DNA from: Clostridia bacterium
GTDB taxonomy: Bacteria > Bacillota > Clostridia > Christensenellales > Aristaeellaceae
Length of the DNA: 10,973 nt
Reading direction: 5' to 3'
Assembly: GCA_016295665.1 (NCBI GenBank)
Contig: JAEDKS010000076.1
Coordinates: 1-10,973, forward strand
A model generated the notes under the pieces. That model did not search any database, was not told the DNA's origin, and saw nothing but the letters and a program-made list of their open reading frames with translations. Numbering within the stretch: position 1 is the first letter of the stretch; each line of letters starts with the position of its first letter. The translations under genes and the position numbers were made by a program. Shown here piece by piece: positions 3,969 through 10,973 of the stretch.

Positions 3969-6080
3969 ATGGTGCATCCCGAGCTGAAGGTGCGCAAAAG
4001 AATGCTGAAGCTGACCGTGGTGCTCGCCGGACTGTTCGGTCTGGTGGTATTGCGGGTGGCCCAGCTGACCATCCTACAGTCGGAGGAGCTGACCGCCCGG
4101 GGCGTGAGCCAGTGGACCAAGCAGGGCACGGTCACCGCCCGCCGGGGCGACGTGGTGGACAGAAACGGCAACCTGCTGGCGGTCAGCGCCAGCGCCTACA
4201 TCGTGACCGCCGATCCCCGGCTGGTGACGGATGAAAACGCTTTCCTGGACGCGCTGGACACCGTGATGCCCCTGAACCGAGAGATCGCGCTGAAGAAGCT
4301 GGAGGACAAGACCAAGGGCTCCGTGATCCTCAAGCGGCAGGTGGCGCGGGACGTGGTGGATCGCATCCGTCAGCTCCGCGCAGCGTCAGACAGCAGCCTG
4401 GGGCTGAAGGCCATCGCCTTTGACGAGGACGTGCGCCGCTGGTATCCCCGGGGGGAGCTGCTCAGTCAGGTGCTGGGGCTGACCAACGTGGACAGCCTGG
4501 GCCAGAGCGGGCTGGAGCAGCAGTACGAATCCGTGCTCTCGGGCACCGAGGGCAGCTACCTCCGGCAGGTGGACGCGAAGAACCGGGTGCTGGCGGGCAC
4601 GGAGGGGTGGTACATCCCTTCGGTGAAGGGCTCCACGGCGGTGCTGACCATCGACGCCACCATTCAGGAGATCTGCGAGAAGGCCATGCGGGAGTGCCTG
4701 GCGGTGAACGAGGCCTCGTCCGTGATCTGCCTGGTGAGCGATGTGCGCACCGGGGAGATGCTGGCGATGGCGATGCTGCCGGAGTACGACCCCAACGACC
4801 CGCCCCGGGATGACGTGGCGACGCTCAACGAGCTGATGCGCATCACCGCCATTTCGGACGTGTACGAGCCGGGCTCCACCTTCAAGATCATCACCGCCGC
4901 CTCCGCCCTGGACAGCGGCGTCACCACGCCGGAGGACAGCTTCTACTGCTCTGCGAAGATCACCGTGGACGGGGACACCATCCGCTGCTGGGGCAATCCC
5001 CACGGCGCGGAGACCATGGCGCAGGGGCTGCAGAACAGCTGCAACCCGGTGTTCGTGGAGCTGGCCCTGCGCATGGGCACCGACACCTTCTACCGCTACC
5101 TGACCGCCTTCGGGCTGGGCAGCAGAACCGGCATCGACCTGCCGGGCGAGAGCGGCGGCATCCTCATCGCCAGCCGCTATGTGAAGCGGGTGGATCTGGC
5201 GCGCATCGGCTTCGGACAGAGCGTCGCCGTTACGCCCATGCAGCTGATGATGGCCGCCAACGCCGCCATCAACGGCGGCAAGCTGATGAAGCCCTATGTG
5301 GTGGGGGAAATCCGGGACGAGAGCGGCGAGGTGCTGCAGCGCTTCCATCCCACCGTGGTCTCCACGCCCATCTCCCCGGAGACCAGCGCCACCATGCGGG
5401 GGCTGCTGGAGGACGTGGTCAACCTGGGCGGCGGCAAAAACGCCCGCATCGACGGCTACCGCATCGGCGGCAAGACCGGCACGGCGCAGGTGTACGTGAA
5501 CGGGGCGGTGGTGCGCAACGTGCACATCGGCTCCTTCTACGGCTTCGCGCCGGCGGACAACCCGCAGGTGTCCATCCTGGTCATCGTCAAGGAGGCGCAG
5601 GTGTACAACGACTACGGCTCCGCCACCGCTGCGCCCTTTGCCCGGCAGGTGCTGCAGGAGGTGCTGCCCTACTTGAGCATCCGTCCCGACACCCAGGGGA
5701 CACCCGACGTCACCGTGCCGGACATCACCGGCCTGACGCTGGCGCAGGCCAAACGGCTGCTGACGGAAAAGTCGCTGTCCATGGTTGACGATGGGGTGGC
5801 GGACGTGGTATTATATCAGTTACCGCCGGCGGGCTCGTCGCTGGTCTCCGGCGGGGAGGTGATGGCCTATACCGCCTCCCAGGGCAATATCACGCCCGAA
5901 ACGCTGGTCTGCGTGCCCGACCTGACCGGACTGTCCGATGTGGACTGCGCCCGGCTGACACGCCAGCGGAACCTTTTGATCGAAATGAGCGGCACTGGCC
6001 TCTGCACGGCCCAAAAGCCCGCGGCGGGGGAGTATGTGCCGGAGAATACCTGCATTCAGGTTACGCTTTCATCGGAGTAG
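3969..6080 (+). CDS. ftsI: Class B penicillin-binding protein, transpeptidase with two PASTA domains
   Basis: The protein has 703 residues. A single N-terminal membrane anchor (about 13-33) is followed by the dimerisation (pedestal) domain opening with RRGDVVDRNG at 59-68. The transpeptidase domain (about 225-570) has all three active-site motifs: STFK (Ser303 nucleophile, Lys306), SCN (357-359) and KTGT (502-505). Two PASTA domains follow (about 579-637 and 646-702). It crosslinks septal peptidoglycan outside the membrane as the partner of the SEDS protein FtsW encoded downstream. Two PASTA repeats recall PbpB of Bacillus; SpoVD, the sporulation paralogue, is the alternative name and cannot be excluded. 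The ATG at 3969 has GGAGG (3958-3962) 6 nt before it; a TTG at 3939 in the same frame lacks a site. The gap to ftsL is 56 nt and to murE 26 nt. Confidence 0.95.
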   Translation: MVHPELKVRKRMLKLTVVLAGLFGLVVLRVAQLTILQSEELTARGVSQWTKQGTVTARRGDVVDRNGNLLAVSASAYIVTADPRLVTDENAFLDALDTVMPLNREIALKKLEDKTKGSVILKRQVARDVVDRIRQLRAASDSSLGLKAIAFDEDVRRWYPRGELLSQVLGLTNVDSLGQSGLEQQYESVLSGTEGSYLRQVDAKNRVLAGTEGWYIPSVKGSTAVLTIDATIQEICEKAMRECLAVNEASSVICLVSDVRTGEMLAMAMLPEYDPNDPPRDDVATLNELMRITAISDVYEPGSTFKIITAASALDSGVTTPEDSFYCSAKITVDGDTIRCWGNPHGAETMAQGLQNSCNPVFVELALRMGTDTFYRYLTAFGLGSRTGIDLPGESGGILIASRYVKRVDLARIGFGQSVAVTPMQLMMAANAAINGGKLMKPYVVGEIRDESGEVLQRFHPTVVSTPISPETSATMRGLLEDVVNLGGGKNARIDGYRIGGKTGTAQVYVNGAVVRNVHIGSFYGFAPADNPQVSILVIVKEAQVYNDYGSATAAPFARQVLQEVLPYLSIRPDTQGTPDVTVPDITGLTLAQAKRLLTEKSLSMVDDGVADVVLYQLPPAGSSLVSGGEVMAYTASQGNITPETLVCVPDLTGLSDVDCARLTRQRNLLIEMSGTGLCTAQKPAAGEYVPENTCIQVTLSSE

Positions 6081-6106
6081 CCCGGAGGAAAGAAGGAAGG
6101 AAACCT

Positions 6107-7585
6107 ATGAAGCTGCGCGAACTGATTCAGAATATGCCTTATCTGCTGGACACCCGCGGCGACCTCGACACCGAGATTGCCACTATCACCGACCGGAGCC
6201 GGGAAAAGGTGGATCGGGGACTGTTCTTCTGCATCCCCGGCACCCGGTTCGACGCCCATGACTTCGCACCGGAGGCGGTGGCGAACGGCTGCGTGGCGCT
6301 GGTGGTGGAGCGGTATCTGGAGCTGCCCGTGCCGCAGGTGCGGGTCTCCACGGGCCGTGGCGCGGTGGCCCGGATCGCGGCGGCGTTCTACGGGTATCCC
6401 GCAGACGGCATGAAGCTGGTGGGCGTCACCGGCACCAAGGGCAAGACCACCACCACCTACCTGCTCAAGGCCGTGTGCGAGCACGCGGGCTACAGGTGTG
6501 GCCTGGTGGGCACCACCGGCAACCTGATCGGCGACAGGCGCATCGCCTCCAGCCTGACCACCCCCGACCCCATCGAGCTGCAGAAATGCCTGCGGATGAT
6601 GGCGGACGAGGGCGTGCAGATCGTCATCATGGAGGTGTCCGCCCACGCCATCGACCAGCTGCGGCTGGACGGCATGACCTTCGAGGTGGGCTGCTACACC
6701 AACCTGAGCCAGGATCACCTGGACTACTTCCACACCATGGACAACTACCTGGAGGCCAAGCGCGCCTTCTTCACCCGGGGCATGGTGCGCAACGCGGCGA
6801 TCAACGCCGACGAGGAGACCTCCGCCCGCGTGATGGAGGGGCTGACCATTCCCCACATCACCTACGGCATCGCCCAGCAGGCTGACCTGTTCGCCCGGGA
6901 CATCGAGATCACCGAGAACGGCGTGACCTTCGTCACCCGGCTGCAGGGGCTGAACACCATCGCCATCAACCTGAAGCTGACGGGCATGTTCAACGTGTAC
7001 AACGCCCTGGCGGCTGCCAGCTGCGCCATGATCCTGGGCATCCCGGAGAGGGACATCGAGCTGGGGCTGGAGGGCGTGGAGGGCGTGCCCGGGCGCATCG
7101 AGATGCTGCCCACCGGCACCCCCTACAAGGTCATTCTGGACTACAGCCATGTGCCCGAGGCGCTGAAGAACATTCTGCTGACGGTGCGGGAGTTCGCCCG
7201 GGGCCGGGTCATCGCACTGTTCGGCTGCGGCGGTGACCGGGATCAGGGCAAGCGCCCCATCATGGGCGAGATCGGCGGCGAGCTGGCGGACTTCTGCATC
7301 CTGACCAGCGACAACCCCCGCAGCGAGGATCCCATGAAGATTCTCTCGATGATCGAGGAGGGCATCAAGCCCACGGGCAAGCCCTACATCGTCATCGAAA
7401 ACCGCCGGGAGGCCATCCGCTACGCCCTGAGCATGGGCCGGGACGGCGACATCATCGTGCTGGCGGGCAAGGGCCACGAGACCTATCAGGAGATCATGGG
7501 GGTCAAGCGCCCCTTTGATGAAAAGGTGGTCGTACAGGAGCTGCTGGAGGAAATGAACGCCACGACCCACACCACGGAAGGCTGA
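6107..7585 (+). CDS. murE: UDP-MurNAc-tripeptide ligase MurE (meso-DAP type)
   Basis: The protein has 492 residues, a normal MurE length. The cytoplasmic Mur ligase adds the third residue to UDP-MurNAc-L-Ala-D-Glu with ATP. Three domains are visible: N-terminal UDP-binding (1-100), central ATPase with P-loop TGTKGKTT (108-115) and the carboxylated Lys218 in YLEAK, and a C-terminal domain from about 335. The motif DNPR at 402-405 is the known signature for meso-diaminopimelate; Lys-adding enzymes lack this Arg. GCGGDRDQGKRP and GKGHETYQ are also typical. In the conserved DYAHTP segment this protein reads DYSHVP (345-350), a mild change. AAGGAAGG ends 6 nt before the ATG. The stop codon lies within a terminator-like hairpin, and murF, the usual next gene, is absent. 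Confidence 0.97.
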   Translation: MKLRELIQNMPYLLDTRGDLDTEIATITDRSREKVDRGLFFCIPGTRFDAHDFAPEAVANGCVALVVERYLELPVPQVRVSTGRGAVARIAAAFYGYPADGMKLVGVTGTKGKTTTTYLLKAVCEHAGYRCGLVGTTGNLIGDRRIASSLTTPDPIELQKCLRMMADEGVQIVIMEVSAHAIDQLRLDGMTFEVGCYTNLSQDHLDYFHTMDNYLEAKRAFFTRGMVRNAAINADEETSARVMEGLTIPHITYGIAQQADLFARDIEITENGVTFVTRLQGLNTIAINLKLTGMFNVYNALAAASCAMILGIPERDIELGLEGVEGVPGRIEMLPTGTPYKVILDYSHVPEALKNILLTVREFARGRVIALFGCGGDRDQGKRPIMGEIGGELADFCILTSDNPRSEDPMKILSMIEEGIKPTGKPYIVIENRREAIRYALSMGRDGDIIVLAGKGHETYQEIMGVKRPFDEKVVVQELLEEMNATTHTTEG

Positions 7586-7607
7586 CGCGATTCGCGCAGC
7601 CTTTCTT
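7580..7607 (+). terminator. Terminator-like hairpin over the murE stop codon
   Basis: GGCTG (7580-7584) and CGCG (7586-7589), split by one bulged A, pair with CGCG (7593-7596) and CAGCC (7597-7601) around an ATT loop, giving nine base pairs. The run TTTCTT (7602-7607) follows directly. The TGA of murE (7583-7585) is inside the left arm, so ribosomes terminating there would disrupt the fold. It looks like a partial or translation-sensitive terminator that could lower expression of mraY and later genes. No convincing new promoter is seen between it and mraY. Confidence 0.55.
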
Positions 7608-7663
7608 GCGGATGATGGGCCACGGAAACGGAAGGACGAAATTCGGGGTAGGAGGATTGACCT

Positions 7664-8698
7664 ATGCAAAGGATGATCATCGCGCTGCTCTTGTCCCTGG
7701 CGCTGGTGCTGGCCATTGGGCCGGGGCTGATCAAATGGCTCCGGAAGCTGCACTTCGGGCAGACCATCTACGAGCTGGGGCCCGCCCATCAGCAGAAGCA
7801 GGGCACGCCCATCATGGGCGGCCTCATGTTCATCATCGCCTCGGTGGTGTGCGCGCTGGTGCTGCACCCCGCCAGGTGGCTGGGGGGCTGGGACTTCATG
7901 CTGGCGCTGCTGGCGGTGAGCCTGCTGAGCATGCTGGTGGGCTTTCTGGATGACTTCACCAAGGTCGCCAAAAAGCGCAACCTGGGCCTGACCCCCTGGC
8001 AGAAGATCGCCGGGCAGGTGTTCGTGGCGGTGGCCTTCAGCTGCTACTGCTACTTCAACCCCTATGTGGGCTCCGCGATCCATGTGCCCTTTCTGAACAC
8101 CACCTGGGATCTGGGCCTTGCGTACATCCCGCTGATGACGCTGGTGGTGCTGTTCATGGTCAACAGCGCCAATCTGCAGGACGGGCTGGATGGCCTGCTG
8201 GGCTCGGTGACCTGCGTGGGCTCCGTGGGCTGGAGCATGATGGCGCTGTTCTCCGCGGTGGCGGCGACGGCGCTGTCGGCGGAGCAGGGCAGCCAGTACC
8301 TGTCCGTGGCGATCTTCGCCATGGCGCTGGTGGGCGGCACCATGGGCTATCTGCGCTTCAACGCCTATCCCGCCAAGGTATTCATGGGCGACACGGGCTC
8401 CATGTTCATCGGCGGCGCCACCGTGGGCATGGCGATGCTGCTGCGGCAGCCGCTCATGCTGCTGCTGGTGGCCTTCACCATGGTCGTGTCCTCCCTGAGC
8501 GTGATGCTGCAGGTTGGCTACTTCAAGTACACAAAGAGGAAGTACGGGCAGGGGCGGCGCATCTTCAAGATGTCCCCGCTGCATCACCACTTTGAGAAGT
8601 GCGGCATGACCGAAACGCAGATCGTGACCATGTACGCCATCGTGACCGGCGTGCTGAGCCTGATTGCGGTGCTGTCCATGAGCGGACTGGCGATCTGA
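7664..8698 (+). CDS. mraY: Phospho-MurNAc-pentapeptide transferase MraY
   Basis: The protein has 344 residues and is an integral membrane enzyme with about ten hydrophobic segments. It transfers phospho-MurNAc-pentapeptide from UDP to undecaprenyl phosphate, forming lipid I, with Mg2+. The key motifs are all present: QQKQGTPIMGG (43-53), GFLDDFTKV with the Asp96-Asp97 pair, NLQDGLDGL with Asp173 and Asp176, NAYPAKVFMGDTGS with Asp243, and the cytoplasmic loop MSPLHHHFE with His307-309. It starts at an ATG 8 nt after AGGAGG (7650-7655), 78 nt after murE; this is one of the wider gaps in the cluster and contains the hairpin over the murE stop. murD follows after 17 nt. Confidence 0.97.
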   Translation: MQRMIIALLLSLALVLAIGPGLIKWLRKLHFGQTIYELGPAHQQKQGTPIMGGLMFIIASVVCALVLHPARWLGGWDFMLALLAVSLLSMLVGFLDDFTKVAKKRNLGLTPWQKIAGQVFVAVAFSCYCYFNPYVGSAIHVPFLNTTWDLGLAYIPLMTLVVLFMVNSANLQDGLDGLLGSVTCVGSVGWSMMALFSAVAATALSAEQGSQYLSVAIFAMALVGGTMGYLRFNAYPAKVFMGDTGSMFIGGATVGMAMLLRQPLMLLLVAFTMVVSSLSVMLQVGYFKYTKRKYGQGRRIFKMSPLHHHFEKCGMTETQIVTMYAIVTGVLSLIAVLSMSGLAI

Positions 8699-8715
8699 GG
8701 GAGGGGAAGCGTTCC

Positions 8716-10077
8716 ATGAACTATCAGGGAAAGACGGCGCTGGTGGTGGGCATGGCCCGCAGCGGCGTGGGCGCGGCGCAGCTGCTGTGCCAATGCGGCG
8801 CCCGGGTCATTGTCAACGACAGCAAGCGGCGGGAGGAGCTGAAGGGCGACCTGTCGCCCCTGGACGCGCTGGAGGTGACCTGGGCGCTGGGTCAGCCCGC
8901 CATGGCGCTGCTGGAGGGCGTGGATGTGCTGGTGCTCAGCCCCGGCATCCCCGATACGGCGCCCTTCGTGAAGCGGGCAAAGGAAATGGGCATCTACGTC
9001 ATCGGCGAGGTGGAGCTGGCGAGTCAGCTGGCCCCCGGGGAGCTGGCAGCCATCACGGGCACCAACGGCAAGACGACCACCACCACCCTCGTGGCGGAGA
9101 TGGTGCGCTGCGGCGGGCGGCGGGCCTTCGCGGTGGGCAACATCGGCGACAGCTACGCCGCCGCAGGGCTGGAGAGCCGACCGGAGGACGTGATGGTCTG
9201 CGAGATCTCCTCCTTCCAGATGGAGACGGCGGACACCTTCCATCCCCGGGTGGCGGCGCTTTTGAACATCACCGAGGATCACCTGAACCGCCACGGCACC
9301 ATGGAGGTCTACACCCAGATGAAGATGCGCGTGTTCGCCAACCAGACGGCGGCGGATGTGGCGGTGTTCAACGACGACGACCCGGCGCTGAAGCCCCTGA
9401 CGGGGCAGGTGCGGAGCCGGGTCATGCGCTTCTCCCGCACCCATGAGGTCGGGGAGGGCGCCTTCGTCCGGGACGGCATCGTGATGCTGAAGTGGGCGGG
9501 GCAGGAGACGGCGGTGCTGCCCGCTGCGGACATCTACATCCCCGGCCCCCACAATCTGGAGAATGCGCTGGCGGCGGTGTGCATCGCCACGGCGCTGGAG
9601 GTGCCCGTGGGAGCGATTGCCGAAACGCTGCGCACCTTCCGGGGCGTGGAGCACCGCATCGAGTTCACCCGGGAGCTGGACGGCGTGATCTACTACAACG
9701 ACAGCAAGGGCACCAACGTGGACTCCACCATCCGGGCGGTGCAGACCATGACCCGGCCCACCGCCATCATCCTGGGCGGCAGCGACAAGCACTGCGACTT
9801 CACGCCGCTGGTGCGGGAGATTCTGGCCTCCGGGCAGATCCGGGAGGCGGTGCTCATCGGCGTGACCGCCGACCAGATCGAGCGCACCCTGCGGGAGAAT
9901 GGCTACAACGCCATCCACCGGGCCGGGACGCTTCAGGAGGCCGTGGAGACCTGCCGGCGCCTGGCATCCCCGGGCTGGAACGTGCTGCTGAGCCCGGCCT
10001 GCGCCTCCTTCGACATGTTCCAGGACTACGAGCAGCGGGGACGCATCTTCAAGGAGATCGTGCGCGCACTCGTCTGA
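8716..10077 (+). CDS. murD: UDP-MurNAc-L-alanine:D-glutamate ligase MurD
   Basis: The protein has 453 residues, the usual MurD size. It adds D-Glu to UDP-MurNAc-L-Ala in the cytoplasm with ATP. The N-terminal Rossmann-like domain begins with LVVGMARSG (9-17). The ATPase domain has P-loop TGTNGKTT (114-121), EISSFQ (163-168), NITEDHLNRHG (184-194) and the likely carboxylated Lys203. GPHNLENALAA (277-287), FRGVEHRIEF (308-317), YYNDSKGTN (326-334) and the C-terminal LSPACASFDMF (425-435) are family hallmarks. The frame is open further upstream inside mraY, but the ATG at 8716 is the start: GGGAGGGG (8699-8706) precedes it and the family's N-terminus begins there. Confidence 0.97.
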   Translation: MNYQGKTALVVGMARSGVGAAQLLCQCGARVIVNDSKRREELKGDLSPLDALEVTWALGQPAMALLEGVDVLVLSPGIPDTAPFVKRAKEMGIYVIGEVELASQLAPGELAAITGTNGKTTTTTLVAEMVRCGGRRAFAVGNIGDSYAAAGLESRPEDVMVCEISSFQMETADTFHPRVAALLNITEDHLNRHGTMEVYTQMKMRVFANQTAADVAVFNDDDPALKPLTGQVRSRVMRFSRTHEVGEGAFVRDGIVMLKWAGQETAVLPAADIYIPGPHNLENALAAVCIATALEVPVGAIAETLRTFRGVEHRIEFTRELDGVIYYNDSKGTNVDSTIRAVQTMTRPTAIILGGSDKHCDFTPLVREILASGQIREAVLIGVTADQIERTLRENGYNAIHRAGTLQEAVETCRRLASPGWNVLLSPACASFDMFQDYEQRGRIFKEIVRALV

Positions 10078-10153
10078 CAGCACACAGGAGGATGCCCCCC
10101 AAGGGCGTCCGGGCGTCGTGACCGGAATGAAATAGTGCGTGGAGGCGGGCTGT
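10078..10153 (+). other. murD-ftsW gap with a ten-codon mini-frame
   Basis: A perfect AGGAGG (10086-10091) directly touches an ATG at 10092, which opens a frame of nine residues (MPPKGVRAS) ending at TGA 10119-10121. That stop overlaps a GTG (10118-10120) opening another five-residue frame to TAG 10133-10135. With no spacing between site and ATG, initiation would be poor. The gap also holds a tandem GGGCGTC (10104-10110 and 10111-10117 region). It may be a decayed gene start, a leader peptide, or chance. The true ftsW ribosome binding site is the separate GGAGG at 10141-10145. Confidence 0.25.
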
Positions 10154-10973
10154 ATGCTCCAGAGAACTCACGCACGAAAGAAGCTCAATCCCGTGGACGG
10201 CACGCTGGTGATGCTCCTCATCCTGCTGCTGCTCGCGGGATTGCTGATTCTGTTCTCCGCCACCTGGTACACCGCGCAGGACTCCGGCAGCCCTCTGCGG
10301 GAGGTGGAGCGGCAGCTGGTGGGCGTGGGGCTGGGCACCTTCGCCATGATCGTCACCAGCCGCATTCCGTACCGGTTCTGGCGCAACGACCGGGTGGTCA
10401 TGGCGGCGCTGGCCCTCAGTCTGGTGCTGCTGGTGCTGGTCATCATCCCGGGCATCGGCGTGTACATCAACGGCTCCCGCCGGTGGCTCAGCGTGGGCGG
10501 CATGTCCTTCCAGCCCAGCGAGCTGGCGAAGATGGCGGTGGTGCTGTACATGGCGGCGACCCTCTCCAGCGGGCGGCGGGACGTGCACCGGCTGTTCACC
10601 GGCATCGCACCCATGCTGCTGGTGCCGGGCATCACCTTCCTGCTCATTCTGGAGCAGCCCAACCTGTCCACCGCCGGCTCCATCCTCATCGTCAGCTTCC
10701 TGATGATCGTCATGGCGGGGGCGAAGGTGCGCCACATCCTGCTGATGCTGGTGGGCGGGCTGGGGCTGGGCGCGTTCTACGCCTGGAGCGAGCCCTACCG
10801 CCGGGAGCGGCTGCTGTCCTTCACCAACCCCTTCGCCAAAATGAGCGACGAGGGCTATCAGCTCAGTCAGTCGCTGATCGCCTTCGGCTCCGGGGGCATC
10901 TTCGGCATGGGGCTGGGAAAGGGGCGGCAGAAGTACGCCTACCTGCCCTACCCGGAGAGCGACTTCATCTTCG
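10154..10973 (+). CDS. ftsW: SEDS glycosyltransferase FtsW/SpoVE (3' end cut by window edge)
   Basis: The first 273 residues are present. This multi-pass membrane protein of the SEDS family polymerises lipid II glycan strands at the septum together with the class B PBP encoded upstream. Hydrophobic segments lie near 17-36, 52-68, 80-99, 124-138, 150-167, 172-190 and 194-210. Family motifs are NGSRRWLSVGG (106-116) with QPSELAK (120-126), QPNLSTA (168-174), NPF plus GYQLSQS (225-240) and a GSGGIFGMGLGKGRQK stretch (245-260). In the extracellular loop, FtsW and RodA usually carry a catalytic Asp in a DP-x-G-x-GYQ context; here the matching position is Lys229 and the nearest acids are Asp232 and Glu233. 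The start ATG has GGAGG (10141-10145) 8 nt upstream. Whether it is the vegetative FtsW or the sporulation SpoVE cannot be told. Confidence 0.95.
   Translation, partial: MLQRTHARKKLNPVDGTLVMLLILLLLAGLLILFSATWYTAQDSGSPLREVERQLVGVGLGTFAMIVTSRIPYRFWRNDRVVMAALALSLVLLVLVIIPGIGVYINGSRRWLSVGGMSFQPSELAKMAVVLYMAATLSSGRRDVHRLFTGIAPMLLVPGITFLLILEQPNLSTAGSILIVSFLMIVMAGAKVRHILLMLVGGLGLGAFYAWSEPYRRERLLSFTNPFAKMSDEGYQLSQSLIAFGSGGIFGMGLGKGRQKYAYLPYPESDFIF

Noticed and set aside
4386..5525. Minus-strand open frame of 379 codons opposite the PBP gene
   Set aside because: It lies fully within the transpeptidase gene, which has all catalytic motifs on the plus strand; the antisense product is low complexity.
6056..8590. 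Minus-strand open frame of 844 codons opposite murE and mraY
   Set aside because: It is His-, Gly- and Gln-rich low-complexity sequence exactly opposite two well-recognised genes. High third-position GC removes stops from this antisense frame.
8599..8715. Longer MurD starting inside mraY
   Set aside because: The extra 39 residues overlap the mraY end, have no family similarity, and the start at 8716 has a good ribosome binding site.
8584..10083. Minus-strand open frame of 499 codons opposite murD
   Set aside because: Same cause: it mirrors murD, has no recognisable motif and shows composition typical of antisense GC-rich frames.
1..10973. Mobile element, CRISPR array, tRNA, rRNA or phage genes
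   Set aside because: No transposase or integrase motif, no regular repeat-spacer pattern, no cloverleaf and no terminal inverted repeats were seen; the content is core dcw genes.

Overview
This window is the front part of a division and cell wall (dcw) gene cluster. The organism is probably a GC-rich Gram-positive bacterium of the Clostridia type. The evidence is the gene set and its order (mraZ, an FtsL-like gene, a class B PBP with two PASTA domains, murE, mraY, murD, ftsW), strong AGGAGG-type ribosome binding sites, sigma-A-like promoters, and very high GC at third codon positions. MurE carries a DNPR motif, which indicates meso-diaminopimelate in the peptidoglycan. The taxon is an inference; no sequence here fixes a genus.

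Layout. Positions 1-268 hold nothing I can recognise. A secreted CAP-domain (SCP/PR1, YkwD-like) protein is encoded on the minus strand at 319-1068, with a GC-rich hairpin just beyond its stop. It is divergent from a plus-strand pair: a small double zinc-ribbon protein with a very acidic tail (1236-1643) and a calcineurin-like metallophosphoesterase (1676-2395). The two transcription units appear to share one short intergenic region with overlapping divergent promoters. A classical intrinsic terminator (2443-2480) closes the plus-strand pair. An AT-rich stretch follows, with a clear promoter (TTGCGA, 17 bp, TATAAT) and GTGG-type repeats that resemble MraZ operator boxes. From there mraZ, ftsL, the PBP gene, murE, mraY, murD and ftsW run in one direction to the right edge; ftsW is cut by the edge after 273 codons.

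How the genes work together. MurE and MurD are cytoplasmic Mur ligases that build the UDP-MurNAc peptide. MraY moves the phospho-MurNAc-pentapeptide to undecaprenyl phosphate to give lipid I. FtsW (SEDS glycosyltransferase) and the class B PBP (transpeptidase) polymerise and crosslink septal wall, and FtsL is expected to sit in that complex. MraZ is the likely regulator of the operon, acting on repeats next to its own promoter.

Oddities. Two genes usual for this operon are missing from their normal places: rsmH (mraW) between mraZ and ftsL, and murF between murE and mraY. A terminator-like hairpin overlaps the murE stop exactly where murF would be. MraZ has an N-terminal extension that cannot be removed by choosing a later start. 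FtsW has Lys where the DP-x-G-x-GYQ Asp usually sits. I do not see a new defence, mobile or RNA-guided system here; the window is core-genome sequence with some unusual regulation and gene content.
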